A DNA stretch of 64,000 nucleotides from Dasania marina DSM 21967 (GTDB lineage: Bacteria > Pseudomonadota > Gammaproteobacteria > Pseudomonadales > Dasaniaceae). Every line of letters begins with the position of its first letter. Position 1 is the stretch's first letter. Shown piece by piece: positions 36,524 through 46,481 of the stretch. The notes beneath the pieces are model-generated. The model was not told the origin of the DNA. It did not search any database and was given only the letters and a program-made list of their open reading frames with translations. The stretch is taken from positions 310,001 through 374,000 of the forward strand of contig NZ_KB891576.1 in the NCBI RefSeq assembly GCF_000373485.1. Direction: 5' to 3'. Position numbers and translations under genes: made by a program.

Positions 36524-36711
36524 AATTATTCTCCATTATAGGGGGCAAGTTAAAATTTTGCGGAGTCTAGGGTTAAGCGCACTCCGTGACTAGTATAATA
36601 GTCCGTTTTCCATCAATATTTTTTATTTAATACCACAAAAAATAATTGTTTTACAGGGCCAGCCTATATAGCGCATATTTCAGCCACTAAACCTGATTAA
36701 GAACTGAAATT

Positions 36712-36930
36712 ATGAGTGATTATATCGATACCGATAGCACGAATGATGATGACTATAAAAACTACGAGCCCAAAAACGATAGCCATACAGACCCTCTCAC
36801 CAATGCCGATCGTATGCGCCTGCTCACAGCCAGACGCCGCAGGGTTGAGGATATTCAGGAAGAGCGCAAACTTAGGGATGAATTAGGCCTATACGACGAG
36901 GCCTTTAATACCACTAAGATTGCAGTATAG
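36712..36930 (+). CDS. PA3496-family small protein
   Basis: 72 residues. The acidic N-terminal half is followed by 'ARRRRVEDIQEERKLRDELGLYDEA', a pattern typical of the PA3496-type putative envelope-integrity family. No membrane segment. The function is not established. It is divergent from rimK (188-base gap). Its 3' end overlaps the end of the leftward LysR gene by 17 bases. Confidence 0.75.
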   Translation: MSDYIDTDSTNDDDYKNYEPKNDSHTDPLTNADRMRLLTARRRRVEDIQEERKLRDELGLYDEAFNTTKIAV

Positions 36931-37750
36931 GTAACAGCTGCTCTATCAACTCCAAACGCTCATTATTTGATCGGAAAATAATAGACACCTCTCGGCCAAA
37001 GCTGGGGGCGGCATCTACTAGCTGCATATTGGCTACGGTTGTCGCCTCCACCATGGTCTGCGGCAAAAACGCCGATGAGGGGCACTCCCGCATAAACGCC
37101 TCGGCAATAGACGCCATAGTGGTATAGAGTATCGCTGGCGCAGCCTCGCTAAAACGCTTGGCGTGAAACATGTTAAACGCCGTCCCCCAATCTACATAGA
37201 TATAACTTTCTTTCAGGGCATTTTTGGCGCTGACTTCGGGAATAGTACTCGCCAACACCAGCTTCAACTTACCCGCTGAAGCCACCGTCAATTCAGGCAT
37301 GCTAGGCGCATCAAACAATATCGCCACATCCAATGCACGCTCCATCACCATGCGTAACAAATCATCGGCGCCATGTACTTCTGAACGCAAAGACAGCTGC
37401 GGGAAAGCGCGGTAGATGGCCGCCAACTTATCCTGATATGCGTAATTCCATAAGCCCGCGGTGGCACCTATGCCTAGTTGATCCTTTTTGGTAGTTTTTA
37501 AAGCGACATCTTGGCGCGCGCGATTCCAAGCCAGCAACATGGTTTCAGCATGGGTGATCAGGCGCTCCCCCTCTGCCGTCAACTGTATATTGTTGCGCTT
37601 ACGTATAAACAGCTGCACCCCAAAATACTCTTCCATTTGCTTCACGCGGGCGCTCACCGCCGCCTGAGTAATATAGAGATTATCGGCAGCCTTACCAAAA
37701 TGGCGGGTATTTTTAACTTCTAAAAACGTTTTTAACAGCTCTATATCCAT
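36914..37750 (-). CDS. LysR-family regulator, HdfR-like
   Basis: 278 residues from the ATG at 37750. 'MDIELLKTFLEVKNTRHFGKAADNLYITQAAVSARVKQMEEYFGVQLF' is the winged HTH and closely resembles HdfR-type regulators. An effector-binding domain follows. HdfR represses flagellar master genes in E. coli; the target here is unknown. It ends in a convergent overlap with the PA3496-type gene. Confidence 0.82.
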   Translation of the reverse strand: MDIELLKTFLEVKNTRHFGKAADNLYITQAAVSARVKQMEEYFGVQLFIRKRNNIQLTAEGERLITHAETMLLAWNRARQDVALKTTKKDQLGIGATAGLWNYAYQDKLAAIYRAFPQLSLRSEVHGADDLLRMVMERALDVAILFDAPSMPELTVASAGKLKLVLASTIPEVSAKNALKESYIYVDWGTAFNMFHAKRFSEAAPAILYTTMASIAEAFMRECPSSAFLPQTMVEATTVANMQLVDAAPSFGREVSIIFRSNNERLELIEQLLPILQS

Positions 37751-37831
37751 AAGGAACAACCAACCCCTCAGCTTATTATCTACTTTAGTGTGGCAATATA
37801 CCGGCCTATAGCCAAGTTACAAGCCCGATGA

Positions 37832-38797
37832 CTATTTTGCAGCCATCAGCCAGTGCCTGACGCTATGCTGCTCATGGCTATAAACCCAGCGCGCCAGCAC
37901 AGCCATCACCAACAGCGAAAAAAACAAGCGCACCCACAGCACCACGGCGATATCAGCCCCCAGCAGCATAATTAATAAGGTATCTTCTATAAGGCTATGG
38001 CATAGCGCCAAAAAGCCAAAGGCTAGGAATATATCTCGCGGGCTGAGCCGGCCGCTAGCCGCTTCCCGTATCAATAGCGCACCACCAAAACTCAAGCCCA
38101 GGGTCACGCCTATAATGGTGGTGTCGGCAGCGCTGTTGTTTATTTTTAATAAGCGCAGTAACGGCGACATCAGCCAGTGCATTAAACGCTCTACCCCCAG
38201 CAGCCGCAGTATTTTTAACAGCGTCATTAAAGAAGCAATAACCACAAAAATCATCAGATAGGTTTTTAGCTGCTCTAGCAACCACAAGGCTAAGCTACTC
38301 TCTACCACCTCGGGCTGCCATAGCAGCACCGCAGCCTGCTGGCAACAATCACTGCGCTGATAAAACAGATTGAGCAACACCCCCAGTAGCATGGCGCCGC
38401 CTATACGCAGCAACAGTGTTGCCCACAACTTAACGCCCGCTTTTTTAGCAATGGCCGCCTCCACCGGCAGGCTATGCGCCAACAGCATCATCGCCCCCAG
38501 AGTGGACACCTGCGCCACGCTTAAGGGCTCGGGCCCCATCAGCTCATAAAACACTATCATGCCCGCATAAATATTGGTGCTCATGGTCGCCGCCCACACC
38601 AAGCCCATAGTGTCAGGCAAACCCACTAAGGCCATCAGCGGTGATAACAGCAAAGCCAGCCACTCTATAGCACCCACTATCGTTAAGGCCTTCACCACCA
38701 GCGTGACAGGAATCATGATTTTCATTAGAGTGAGGTAGACAGCGATAATATCTACCGCTAAGCGCTTAACTTCCGCAAAAAAACTCTCTGTACCCAT
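37832..38797 (-). CDS. Nucleoside-recognition (Gate) domain membrane protein
   Basis: About 321 residues from the ATG at 38797, with roughly eight membrane helices. There are two nucleoside-recognition-like blocks ('MGLVWAATMSTNIYAGMIVFYELMGPEPLS' and 'TIIGVTLGLSFGGALLIREAASGRLSPRDIFLAFGFLALCHSLIEDTLL'). Such proteins are predicted transporters, and the substrate is not established. It lies 81 bases upstream of the LysR gene in the same direction. Confidence 0.75.
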   Translation of the reverse strand: MGTESFFAEVKRLAVDIIAVYLTLMKIMIPVTLVVKALTIVGAIEWLALLLSPLMALVGLPDTMGLVWAATMSTNIYAGMIVFYELMGPEPLSVAQVSTLGAMMLLAHSLPVEAAIAKKAGVKLWATLLLRIGGAMLLGVLLNLFYQRSDCCQQAAVLLWQPEVVESSLALWLLEQLKTYLMIFVVIASLMTLLKILRLLGVERLMHWLMSPLLRLLKINNSAADTTIIGVTLGLSFGGALLIREAASGRLSPRDIFLAFGFLALCHSLIEDTLLIMLLGADIAVVLWVRLFFSLLVMAVLARWVYSHEQHSVRHWLMAAK

Positions 38798-39094
38798 CAA
38801 TACCCCATGCCTATGCCCATTACATACATCAAAAAACGATCAACCAGTCTACTATACAGAGCCTAAGCAGCTCATATGGCGCTAAAAAAACCAAAACCCA
38901 TCGTTTTTCACTACCAGCAAGCGCCATTAGTATCAGAGCTTCGTCATAACCATCGTATCTGGTCCTACTCTCCATTAGGCAGGTACGCTAATTTAGTAGG
39001 CAGGATACTCAACTACGCACACTTTCATACAAAGTATCCTAATTAAGAGAATTATAACGACTCTATATGCTATAAAAGTGGCTAAGGAACAAAG

Positions 39095-40438
39095 ATGATG
39101 CTGAAAGATCAAAATGACCTAAATATAACAGCTAGCGACCCCAAATATGTTGCGCTATATGATGACGCTATAACTGAACTTGCCCATTTTAGAGATCCCT
39201 CTAACATTATTGAAGGCCTACTTGAGCAATCACCTCATTTCGCCATGGCCCATATACTTAGCGCCTACCTCTATTTACTCTCCACCGATGAAAATGATGC
39301 GGCCGCAGCCAAACAACACTTAGCCCTTGCCAACGCAGCAGCCCAAGACAGCGCCATCAATGAGCGCGAACAAAAGCATCTAGAAGCCTTAAGCGTTTGG
39401 TTAGATGGCAATATGGAAAAAGCCTCCTTTATATTGGACAGCTTATTAATTGACTACCCCCAAGATATGCTGGCCTTGCTTATTGGCCACCAGTTAGATT
39501 TTTTCCTGGGGCACGCCCAAAACCTAAAAAACCGAATAGCACGATCACTACCCAGCTGGGATAAATCCCACCCTTTGTACAGCTTTGTATTAGGTATGTA
39601 TGGTTTCGGCTTAGAAGAAGCTAGAGAATATAATCGAGCTGAAGATATAGCTAAACAAGCGGTAGCCTTAAACCCCAAAGACGTCTGGGGCATACATGCC
39701 GTAGCGCACGCTTTAGAGATGCTAAACCGCTATGAAGAAGGCGCTAAGTACATGAAGCAACGCAAGCAAGACTGGGGCGAGAATAATTTTTTCATCCCTC
39801 ATAACGCCTTGCACTTAGGCTTATTTGAATTAGAGATGGGCGACGTTAAAGAAATATTGGCACTCTCTGACACCATGATACATAACGCCTCTACCGGTGA
39901 AAATCCAATAGTGTTATTGGACGGTTCATCGTTAATTTGGCGCTTTTACTTAGATAACGTTGATGTCGGCAAAGTAAGGCTACAAGCACTAGCCAGCTCA
40001 TGGCGAAAAATTGCTGATCAAAACTTCTATTCGTTTAACGACGTGCACGCAGTCATGGCCTTTGTTGCCGCCGATGACTTTAGCTCCGCTGAAAAAGTTA
40101 TACAATCGCAAAAAACGTTTTTGAAAAACAATAAACCCGGCATTAGTTATTACCACATGACCAAAGAGATCGGCCTACCTATATCAGAAGCACTCTACGC
40201 ATTCGGCAAAGGCAACTACCAAGAATGCATTAATAAACTTATGCCTATAAAAAATACTATCCACCACTTTGGTGGCAGCCATGCCCAGCGTGATGTTTTT
40301 GCCAGAACCTTAGTAGAAGCCGCATTCCGCTCTAAAAACAAACTACTGGCGCAAGCGCTACTGAGCGAAAGATTAGAAGAAAAGCCACAAAGCCCATACA
40401 ACTTAATGAAAAAGGAAAACCTGGCATTAATGGCATAA
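39095..40438 (+). CDS. Tetratricopeptide-repeat protein of the TTC38-like family
   Basis: 447 residues, cytoplasmic and all-helical. Several TPR-like units are visible, for example 'AREYNRAEDIAKQAVALNPKDVWGIHAVAHALEMLNRYEEGAKYM'. The overall pattern (Asn-Pro-x-Asp, then 'HAVAHALEM' and 'WGENNFFIPHNALHLGLFELEMGD') resembles TTC38-type proteins of unknown function. An inverted repeat AGGATACT...AGTATCCT (39002-39040) stands upstream of its start. It is monocistronic. Confidence 0.75.
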   Translation: MMLKDQNDLNITASDPKYVALYDDAITELAHFRDPSNIIEGLLEQSPHFAMAHILSAYLYLLSTDENDAAAAKQHLALANAAAQDSAINEREQKHLEALSVWLDGNMEKASFILDSLLIDYPQDMLALLIGHQLDFFLGHAQNLKNRIARSLPSWDKSHPLYSFVLGMYGFGLEEAREYNRAEDIAKQAVALNPKDVWGIHAVAHALEMLNRYEEGAKYMKQRKQDWGENNFFIPHNALHLGLFELEMGDVKEILALSDTMIHNASTGENPIVLLDGSSLIWRFYLDNVDVGKVRLQALASSWRKIADQNFYSFNDVHAVMAFVAADDFSSAEKVIQSQKTFLKNNKPGISYYHMTKEIGLPISEALYAFGKGNYQECINKLMPIKNTIHHFGGSHAQRDVFARTLVEAAFRSKNKLLAQALLSERLEEKPQSPYNLMKKENLALMA

Positions 40439-40601
40439 TATAACAGTGGAATTATAAGGTGATGTTACAAGGACGTAATACCACCCGCAGTATAAATACT
40501 ATACTGGCGCCAACCAAGGGCAGCAGAGCATACAAAAACTTACATCATAAAATAGCGCTATTAACTTAGCTCACCAGCTTTAAAAAAATTACTGTAAATT
40601 T

Positions 40602-40997
40602 TTATAGATAGTAATCCAGCCAACCTGTATCAATAACAGCCCCCGTTTTATCACATCTAAGACCGAAGAATCCGCCGCGCATATTCACCACACCGCTAAA
40701 GCCGGCATTAAGCATAAGCTCACAAGCAGCTAAAGACCTAGCGCCAGACTTACAAGCTACCACTATTAAGCTATCTCTCTCAAATACAGCTGCTATATCA
40801 GCAATAAAATCGTCATTTAATTGCTCTTCAATTGTTATAGAAAAATATAGCGGGATATTAACTGAGCCACCAACATTACCTTCGGAGAACTCTTCACGGG
40901 TTCTAACATCCAAATAACTATAATCATGACTGTTAATAAGCGTTTTTGCCTGTACTGGTGTGACACTAGATACAACATGGGGATATTTCATGATCAT
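40602..40997 (-). CDS. Single-domain rhodanese-like sulfurtransferase
   Basis: 131 residues. The rhodanese fold has the active-site Cys in 'VACKSGARSLAA' (loop C-K-S-G-A-R) and the CH2A-like motif 'DVRTREEFSEGNVGGSVNIPL'. It transfers sulfane sulfur. It is the last gene in the leftward series with aminotransferase, mmsA, mocR and sulfite dehydrogenase, 184 bases below the aminotransferase. Confidence 0.88.
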   Translation of the reverse strand: MIMKYPHVVSSVTPVQAKTLINSHDYSYLDVRTREEFSEGNVGGSVNIPLYFSITIEEQLNDDFIADIAAVFERDSLIVVACKSGARSLAACELMLNAGFSGVVNMRGGFFGLRCDKTGAVIDTGWLDYYL

Positions 40998-41181
40998 AAA
41001 TACCTGCGGTAATTAATGTAATGAAAAACTGGAGGATAAAAAGACGCACAAGCGGAATGAGTACACTTGTGCGTAAAAATTTGTGACCGCTCGCATAGAG
41101 CATAATCACAAAAGGGAACTAGTTAATAGCAAATGGTATTTGTATACCTATTGACCTGTCGTGTTAAAAAATTATCGAAAG

Positions 41182-42534
41182 CTATGCCGAAAGCAGCTTA
41201 TTGCTGCTGACAAAATCCATAGTGTCGTCTAGAGCCTTGGTGAATTTCTCCATCATTTCATCAATTTGCGATTCAGTGATTATCATAGGCGGGCAGAAAG
41301 CGATAGCCGAACCCGCCACAGAGCGAATAATCAAGCCGTGATTTTGGCAAGCTTGTTGAGCAAAATTGCCAACAGCTCCGCCCTCAAAAGCCTGACCAGT
41401 AGTTTTATTGGCCACTAGCTCTACCGCGCCAATCAACCCCCTGCCTCTCACCTCACCCACTAAGGGGTGGCTATTGAACTGCTGTAATCTTTTTTGCATA
41501 TAGTCACCCATAGCCGCAGCATGGCCAAAAATACCATCGCGCTGGTATATTTCTAAGGTTTTTAACGCTACCGCACAAGCGACCGGGTGACCGGTATAGG
41601 TGTAGCCGTGCGCAAACATGCCAGCCTCGGCACTAGCATCGACCATGGCATCGTATATATCACCACGAACTACAGCCGCGCTAATAGGGATGTAGGCAGA
41701 CGACAACTGCTTTGCTAAGGTCATTAGCGCAGGTTTTTCAATATTCATGGTAGTTGAGCCAAAGTCATTACCTGTTCTACCAAAACCTGTAATGACTTCA
41801 TCTGACCAAAACAAGATATCGTGTTTGTTTAAAACAGCCTGAACCTTTTCATAATAACCACTAGGAGGAACAATAACGCCACTACCACCTGTAATAGGTT
41901 CGGCAATAAAGGCAGCAATACTATCTGCCCCTTCCGCTATAATGAGTTTTTCTAAATTAGACACTATGCGGTTAACAAACTGTTCTTCGCTCTCACCAGG
42001 TTTTGCACCGCGATAATAATGCGGCGCATCTGTGCGAAGAATACCTAAGGCTTCCGTAGGCAAACTGAAATTTTGGTGGAACAAAGGCAGGCCTGTTAAT
42101 GATGCCGACGCCACTGTCACCCCGTGATAGGATCTTTCCCTAGCAATAATTTTATATTTCTTAGGTTTACCAATAGCATTAAAATAATAGCGAATTATTT
42201 TGAACAAGCTATCGTTAGCATCACTACCCGAATTGCCAAAAAAAACTTTAGCATTATCTACCGGCACCATATCTGCTATTTTATCGGCAAGATCACGGCC
42301 TATTTTATGTGTTTTCCCTAAAAACATATGAGAAAACCCTAGCTTACTCATATATTCGTGTGCGGTATCCGCTAACTCTTTATTGCCATAACCCAGCGAC
42401 GTACACCAAAGACCCGCCAGACCTTCCAGATACTTATTACCTTCATTATCATAGACATAAACGCCCTCACCACGCTCTATGCTAAGCTGCTCAATATTTT
42501 TAAGATTATTTTGAGGATAAAATACAGAACTCAT
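41182..42534 (-). CDS. Class III (omega) aminotransferase, pyruvate type; paralogue of 21942-23291
   Basis: About 450 residues. It has the same architecture as the other copy and is very similar along its full length ('[33 protein letters not shown]'). The PLP lysine is in '[15 protein letters not shown]', and '[12 protein letters not shown]' is intact. Nearby alanine dehydrogenase fits pyruvate as amino acceptor. The neighbouring MmsA-type dehydrogenase and sulfite dehydrogenase suggest an amino-sulfinate, amino-sulfonate or beta-amino acid as donor; the substrate cannot be read from the sequence. Confidence 0.88.
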   Translation of the reverse strand: MSSVFYPQNNLKNIEQLSIERGEGVYVYDNEGNKYLEGLAGLWCTSLGYGNKELADTAHEYMSKLGFSHMFLGKTHKIGRDLADKIADMVPVDNAKVFFGNSGSDANDSLFKIIRYYFNAIGKPKKYKIIARERSYHGVTVASASLTGLPLFHQNFSLPTEALGILRTDAPHYYRGAKPGESEEQFVNRIVSNLEKLIIAEGADSIAAFIAEPITGGSGVIVPPSGYYEKVQAVLNKHDILFWSDEVITGFGRTGNDFGSTTMNIEKPALMTLAKQLSSAYIPISAAVVRGDIYDAMVDASAEAGMFAHGYTYTGHPVACAVALKTLEIYQRDGIFGHAAAMGDYMQKRLQQFNSHPLVGEVRGRGLIGAVELVANKTTGQAFEGGAVGNFAQQACQNHGLIIRSVAGSAIAFCPPMIITESQIDEMMEKFTKALDDTMDFVSSNKLLSA

Positions 42535-42662
42535 TGACACACCCGCCCATAAAAAATATTAGGCCTAAATTAGTTATAATCGATGAATGGCTGTGATAAA
42601 CACAGCCATTCATAGTGAATTGGCATCCATGCAATAGCGCATTATTCTGACACTAAGTCAGT

Positions 42663-44198
42663 TTAACTTGCCACACAGCTTCTCACAGAAGAGTCACCAC
42701 TAGCCTTCGGTGAATTCTCACCTTTAGGGTTGACTGTGCGAATGGTAGCCACCTTATTTTGAGTAAAAAATTCAATGCCATCTTTACCCTGAACTTTATT
42801 AGTGCCCACTAGAGAGTCTTTAATGCCACCGAAAGGCAAGTATGGGTGAGGTGCACAAACACCCACGTTAACCCCTACCATTCCAACATCGGCTTCGTCG
42901 ATAAACTTCTCAATGTAATACGCATTTTGGGTGAAAATAACAGCACCATTACCCATGGTTTGTTCACCGATTAACTTTAATGCACCATTAATACAGCCCA
43001 CACGCATAACACTTAACACAGGGCCAAACACTTCCTCTTTGGCCAATGTCATACAAGGGGTTACATCGGTAAAAATGGTTGGCCCTACGTAGTAACCATC
43101 TTTATTTTTACTAGCGACAGATGGGTTTCTACCATCAAGCACCAAATTAGCGCCTTCTTTAATGCCAATCTCTATATAATCCTCAATACGCTTTTGGGCA
43201 GCTTGGTTAATAACAGGCCCCATAAAGACATCGGTATCAAAAGCATCACCAACCTGTAAATCTTTTGAGGCTGCAACTAAGCGCTCTACAAATTCATCGT
43301 AAATCTCATCAACAACAGCCAAGTTAGAAACAGCTAAACAACGCTGACCTGCTGACCCATAACCCGATATCAGAATATTTTCAATCATTAAGTCCATAGG
43401 TGCGTCTTCCATCGCTACCAAGTAGTTTTTAGCACCACCTAATAACATTACACGCTTACCATTACGGCCACAGGCTTCTGCAATAGCTTTTGCCGTTGGC
43501 GTAGATCCAACTAGGCAAACGCCAACTACCGCTGGATCCTCATACCATGCCTCACAAATACTACGGTCACCATGAACAACATTAACAACACCTTTAGGCA
43601 AACCTATTTCATTCAACAAAAACATCATTTCTTGCATGAACAACGGAGAATCTGTTGACGGTTTGTAAACAAAAGTATTGCCCGTAGCAATCGCATAAGG
43701 AATAAACCAGCCGAACACTAAGGCGGGGAAGTTAAAGGGTGCAACACCACAAAAAACACCCATAGACTGTTTAACAACACGACCATTAATATTATTAGCT
43801 ATACCTTGTATAGTTTCACCTTGGATCAGCGCCGGCACAGAACAAGCCATTTGCACTATCTCTATTACCCGTCTCACTTCTCCGCGAGCTTCGGTAATAT
43901 GCTTAGCTTGATCTATGGCAATAGAAACAGCTAAGTTCTCAAAATTCTCTTCCATCACATCACGTATTTTAAAGATAAAATCTATACGCTTAGGCAAAGG
44001 TGTTTTCGACCAGGTTTTATAGGCTTCAGCAGCACATTTTACCGCTTCTTTTGAAGCGTCCTGCGATGACATAGGCACTTCACCTATTTGCTCACCGGTC
44101 GATGGGTTAAACAGTGGCGCGTATTTCACATCACTCTCTACTACCCATTCACCATTGATATAGTTTTTCACTTTATGGTACTGATTAACAAATTTCAT
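42663..44198 (-). CDS. mmsA: CoA-acylating (methyl)malonate-semialdehyde dehydrogenase (MmsA family)
   Basis: 511 residues. The N-terminal 'NYINGEWVVESD' and the cofactor segment 'GVFCGVAPFNFPALVFGWFIPYAIATGN' are typical of MmsA. The catalytic Cys is in 'SGYGSAGQRCLAVSNL', and the C-terminal 'FGGIKDSLVGTNKVQGKDGIEFFTQNKVAT' is also characteristic. MmsA oxidises methylmalonate or malonate semialdehyde with CoA to propionyl- or acetyl-CoA. A low-complexity tail ('NSPKASGDSSVRSCVAS') extends past the usual end. It shares a leftward unit with the aminotransferase, so it probably takes that enzyme's aldehyde product. Confidence 0.88.
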   Translation of the reverse strand: MKFVNQYHKVKNYINGEWVVESDVKYAPLFNPSTGEQIGEVPMSSQDASKEAVKCAAEAYKTWSKTPLPKRIDFIFKIRDVMEENFENLAVSIAIDQAKHITEARGEVRRVIEIVQMACSVPALIQGETIQGIANNINGRVVKQSMGVFCGVAPFNFPALVFGWFIPYAIATGNTFVYKPSTDSPLFMQEMMFLLNEIGLPKGVVNVVHGDRSICEAWYEDPAVVGVCLVGSTPTAKAIAEACGRNGKRVMLLGGAKNYLVAMEDAPMDLMIENILISGYGSAGQRCLAVSNLAVVDEIYDEFVERLVAASKDLQVGDAFDTDVFMGPVINQAAQKRIEDYIEIGIKEGANLVLDGRNPSVASKNKDGYYVGPTIFTDVTPCMTLAKEEVFGPVLSVMRVGCINGALKLIGEQTMGNGAVIFTQNAYYIEKFIDEADVGMVGVNVGVCAPHPYLPFGGIKDSLVGTNKVQGKDGIEFFTQNKVATIRTVNPKGENSPKASGDSSVRSCVAS

Positions 44199-44359
44199 GG
44201 CTTAACACCTTTTTTTCAATGACCCACGCTTAATGAATTTAAGCGTGATGTGTACACTAAGATCGTTTTTGTAAACCTTAAGCATTAAAAAAATAGTATC
44301 GTTAATCCCCAGTAATCCATAGGACCAATTATTCAGTGTTTTTGAAAAAGCTGATACCA

Positions 44360-44381
44360 CCCTTAGGAGCGACCCTAAGGG
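44360..44381. promoter_or_regulatory. Inverted repeat upstream of mmsA
   Basis: CCCTTAGG (44360-44367) and CCTAAGGG (44374-44381) are a perfect 8-bp inverted repeat in the 296-base gap between the mocR stop and the mmsA start. It may be a terminator of the mocR message without a T-run, or an operator for MocR. Nothing else is clear in this gap. Confidence 0.4.
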
Positions 44382-44494
44382 CTTAACCATTGCCAAGAAG
44401 GAAAATGATAGGTAGTACTACCTAAGCAAGTATCACACGTAAACAGAGCGCTAAGGATGCGAGAGGGGAAAGGTAAGAAAGGAGGTCTATTTTG

Positions 44495-45964
44495 CTAATA
44501 AGAAACACTGTTATTGATAATTTCGGCAAGTATTTTAATGCCTGATTCAATTTTATCTTCCGCGATAGACGAATAACCTAAGCGGAAATAGTTATGCTTT
44601 GGGCTATCATCTAAAAAAAACATATCGCCAGGCTCTATTAATACATCTTGTTTTTTGGCTTGCTCGAATAAGCGCTGACAATTTAGATTGTCAGGGCCTT
44701 TAACCCAATAAGATGTGCCTCCAAAAGTAGGTGGAACCGATGAGCCCGGCATATAGCGTCTTAACGCGTATTCCATGGTTTTCCAGCGGCCTTCATAGAG
44801 ATCCCTTTGCTTTTTTACATGGGCATCGTAATAGCCACGCTCAAGAAATAGCGCAGCTGAGCGCTGGTTATTTCTGGGGGTATTACGTGAAATCAAGCGG
44901 CGCATGGCCTTCAATTCAACAATCATATCTCTAGAGGCAACCACATAGCCTAGGCGTAAGCCAGGGGCTAGTATCTTTGAAAAGCTGCCTACATAAATGA
45001 CCCTGTCACATTCATCCATGCTTTTTAGTGAGGGTATAGGCCTGGATTGGAAGTTATATTCAGACTCGTAATCATCCTCGATAATAATAAAGTCATATTC
45101 ATTCGCCATAGCCAATAGCTTTTTACGGCGCTCAATCGATAGCGTAACTGTCGTAGGAAACTGGTGACCAGGCGTAACATAGACACAGTCACAGTCTTTC
45201 AACTCATCGGATAAAATCAAGCCCCCATCATCTATAGCCAAGGTTTTAATGGTGGCACCATTAGTTTGCGCTATGTTTGCCGCATCAATATAGCCTGGGT
45301 TTTCTACACCAAATACCGAGTCATTATTTAATGCTAGGCTAGTAACCATATAAATGGCATTTTGCGCCCCCAAAGTAATCATTATTTCGTCAGGGTCGGC
45401 CCATACGCCACGCCTAGGTAAGATATGGGTATGCAGGTAATTAAGCAGTAGTGAGTCGTCTTCACCATGTATGTCAGGCGCCCATACTTTTAAAGACGAA
45501 CTAGAAGAGGAGTCTTTTACACATTCCCTCCACTTAGCTAGAGGAAAACCCTCGGCATCAAACTGCCCATAAATAAAGGGGTATTTATATTTCTGCCAAT
45601 CTAGAGGCTTAACAATATTGCGCTGCTTTGAAGGGGTGGAGTAAAGCCGCGTTTGCCAATCCACTTTACAGGGCGAAGCCGCGGGCTCTTTAGCCTCTAA
45701 AAAATTCCACTCTGTAATTTTAGGGTTGACGTAATAGCCACTGCGCTGCCTAGATACTATGTAATTATCGGAAGCCAGCTGCTCATAGGCCAAAATAACC
45801 GTATTTCTAGAAATCCCCAATAACTCTGACAACTTTCGACTGGAAGGTAGTGGCACATCTTCCGGAATATGGCCTTTAATAATAGCCTGCCCCAATTGCT
45901 CACAGATTTGCCGCTGTAGCGTTGTCTTACTATCGGGATCAAGTAATAAAAGGTGCATTGCCAT
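44495..45964 (-). CDS. MocR-family (GntR-HTH plus aminotransferase domain) regulator
   Basis: 489 residues. The GntR winged HTH (about 15-80: 'LPSSRKLSELLGISRNTVILAYEQLASDNYI') is joined to a fold-type I aminotransferase domain. The PLP lysine is in 'YVGSFSKILAPGLRLGYV', so it probably binds PLP and senses an amine or amino acid. GabR, PdxR and TauR belong here. TauR-type members control taurine genes, of interest beside a sulfite dehydrogenase. It lies directly upstream of mmsA and the aminotransferase, its likely targets. Confidence 0.9.
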   Translation of the reverse strand: MAMHLLLLDPDSKTTLQRQICEQLGQAIIKGHIPEDVPLPSSRKLSELLGISRNTVILAYEQLASDNYIVSRQRSGYYVNPKITEWNFLEAKEPAASPCKVDWQTRLYSTPSKQRNIVKPLDWQKYKYPFIYGQFDAEGFPLAKWRECVKDSSSSSSLKVWAPDIHGEDDSLLLNYLHTHILPRRGVWADPDEIMITLGAQNAIYMVTSLALNNDSVFGVENPGYIDAANIAQTNGATIKTLAIDDGGLILSDELKDCDCVYVTPGHQFPTTVTLSIERRKKLLAMANEYDFIIIEDDYESEYNFQSRPIPSLKSMDECDRVIYVGSFSKILAPGLRLGYVVASRDMIVELKAMRRLISRNTPRNNQRSAALFLERGYYDAHVKKQRDLYEGRWKTMEYALRRYMPGSSVPPTFGGTSYWVKGPDNLNCQRLFEQAKKQDVLIEPGDMFFLDDSPKHNYFRLGYSSIAEDKIESGIKILAEIINNSVSY

Positions 45965-46112
45965 ACTGTTTTACCTATCAGTTATTGAAAACACTAAAGG
46001 CTTATTAAACCATATCCAGTGTAATGATAACGTTTTATACAAAAAGCATTGTTAACAAGTCCTTGCTTTTTAACTGCGATAACTAAGTTACAATAGCACG
46101 ATCTAATAGCAA

Positions 46113-46481
46113 TTAATCACTAGGCAATAATTCATCGGGGATCGGTTTACGCCTTCCTCCTACGACTGGGCTGTAGTTTTTTTCCAAATAGTTAAGTATG
46201 CCCTCTTCGGCCGGGCCTAAGGGCCAAAGATTTTGCGTTTGTTGCATCCATCGTATTGTTGCCAACCACGATTTTCGTGACATTCTATTTTGAGCAACGA
46301 GCTTTGCAGAGTGACAGGACGTGCAATGCATGGCAACCAACTCAACCCCTGCACCCATAATTAAACCCGTCTCTTTATAGAGGCTTTGCGCAAACAAGGA
46401 TGAAGATTGAAACAGCAACGCAATTAATAATGCTAGTACAGGACTATAGCTTTTTTTCACCCTACACCACCTTAATAGCAA
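46113..46481 (-). CDS. SorB-like monohaem cytochrome c subunit
   Basis: 122 residues with a signal peptide ('LALLIALLFQSSSLFAQS') and one haem c motif C-T-S-C-H ('VAMHCTSCHSAKLVAQ'). The distal Met is probably in the 'RMSRKSWLATIRWMQ' region. Its start overlaps the end of the sulfite dehydrogenase gene by 20 bases, so they are translationally coupled. It should accept electrons from the molybdenum subunit and pass them to the respiratory chain. Confidence 0.85.
   Translation of the reverse strand: MLLRWCRVKKSYSPVLALLIALLFQSSSLFAQSLYKETGLIMGAGVELVAMHCTSCHSAKLVAQNRMSRKSWLATIRWMQQTQNLWPLGPAEEGILNYLEKNYSPVVGGRRKPIPDELLPSD

Noticed and set aside
44202..44396. 64-codon open frame on the minus strand upstream of mmsA
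   Set aside because: It covers the regulatory gap and its inverted repeat, has no family resemblance and no good ribosome site; probably chance.
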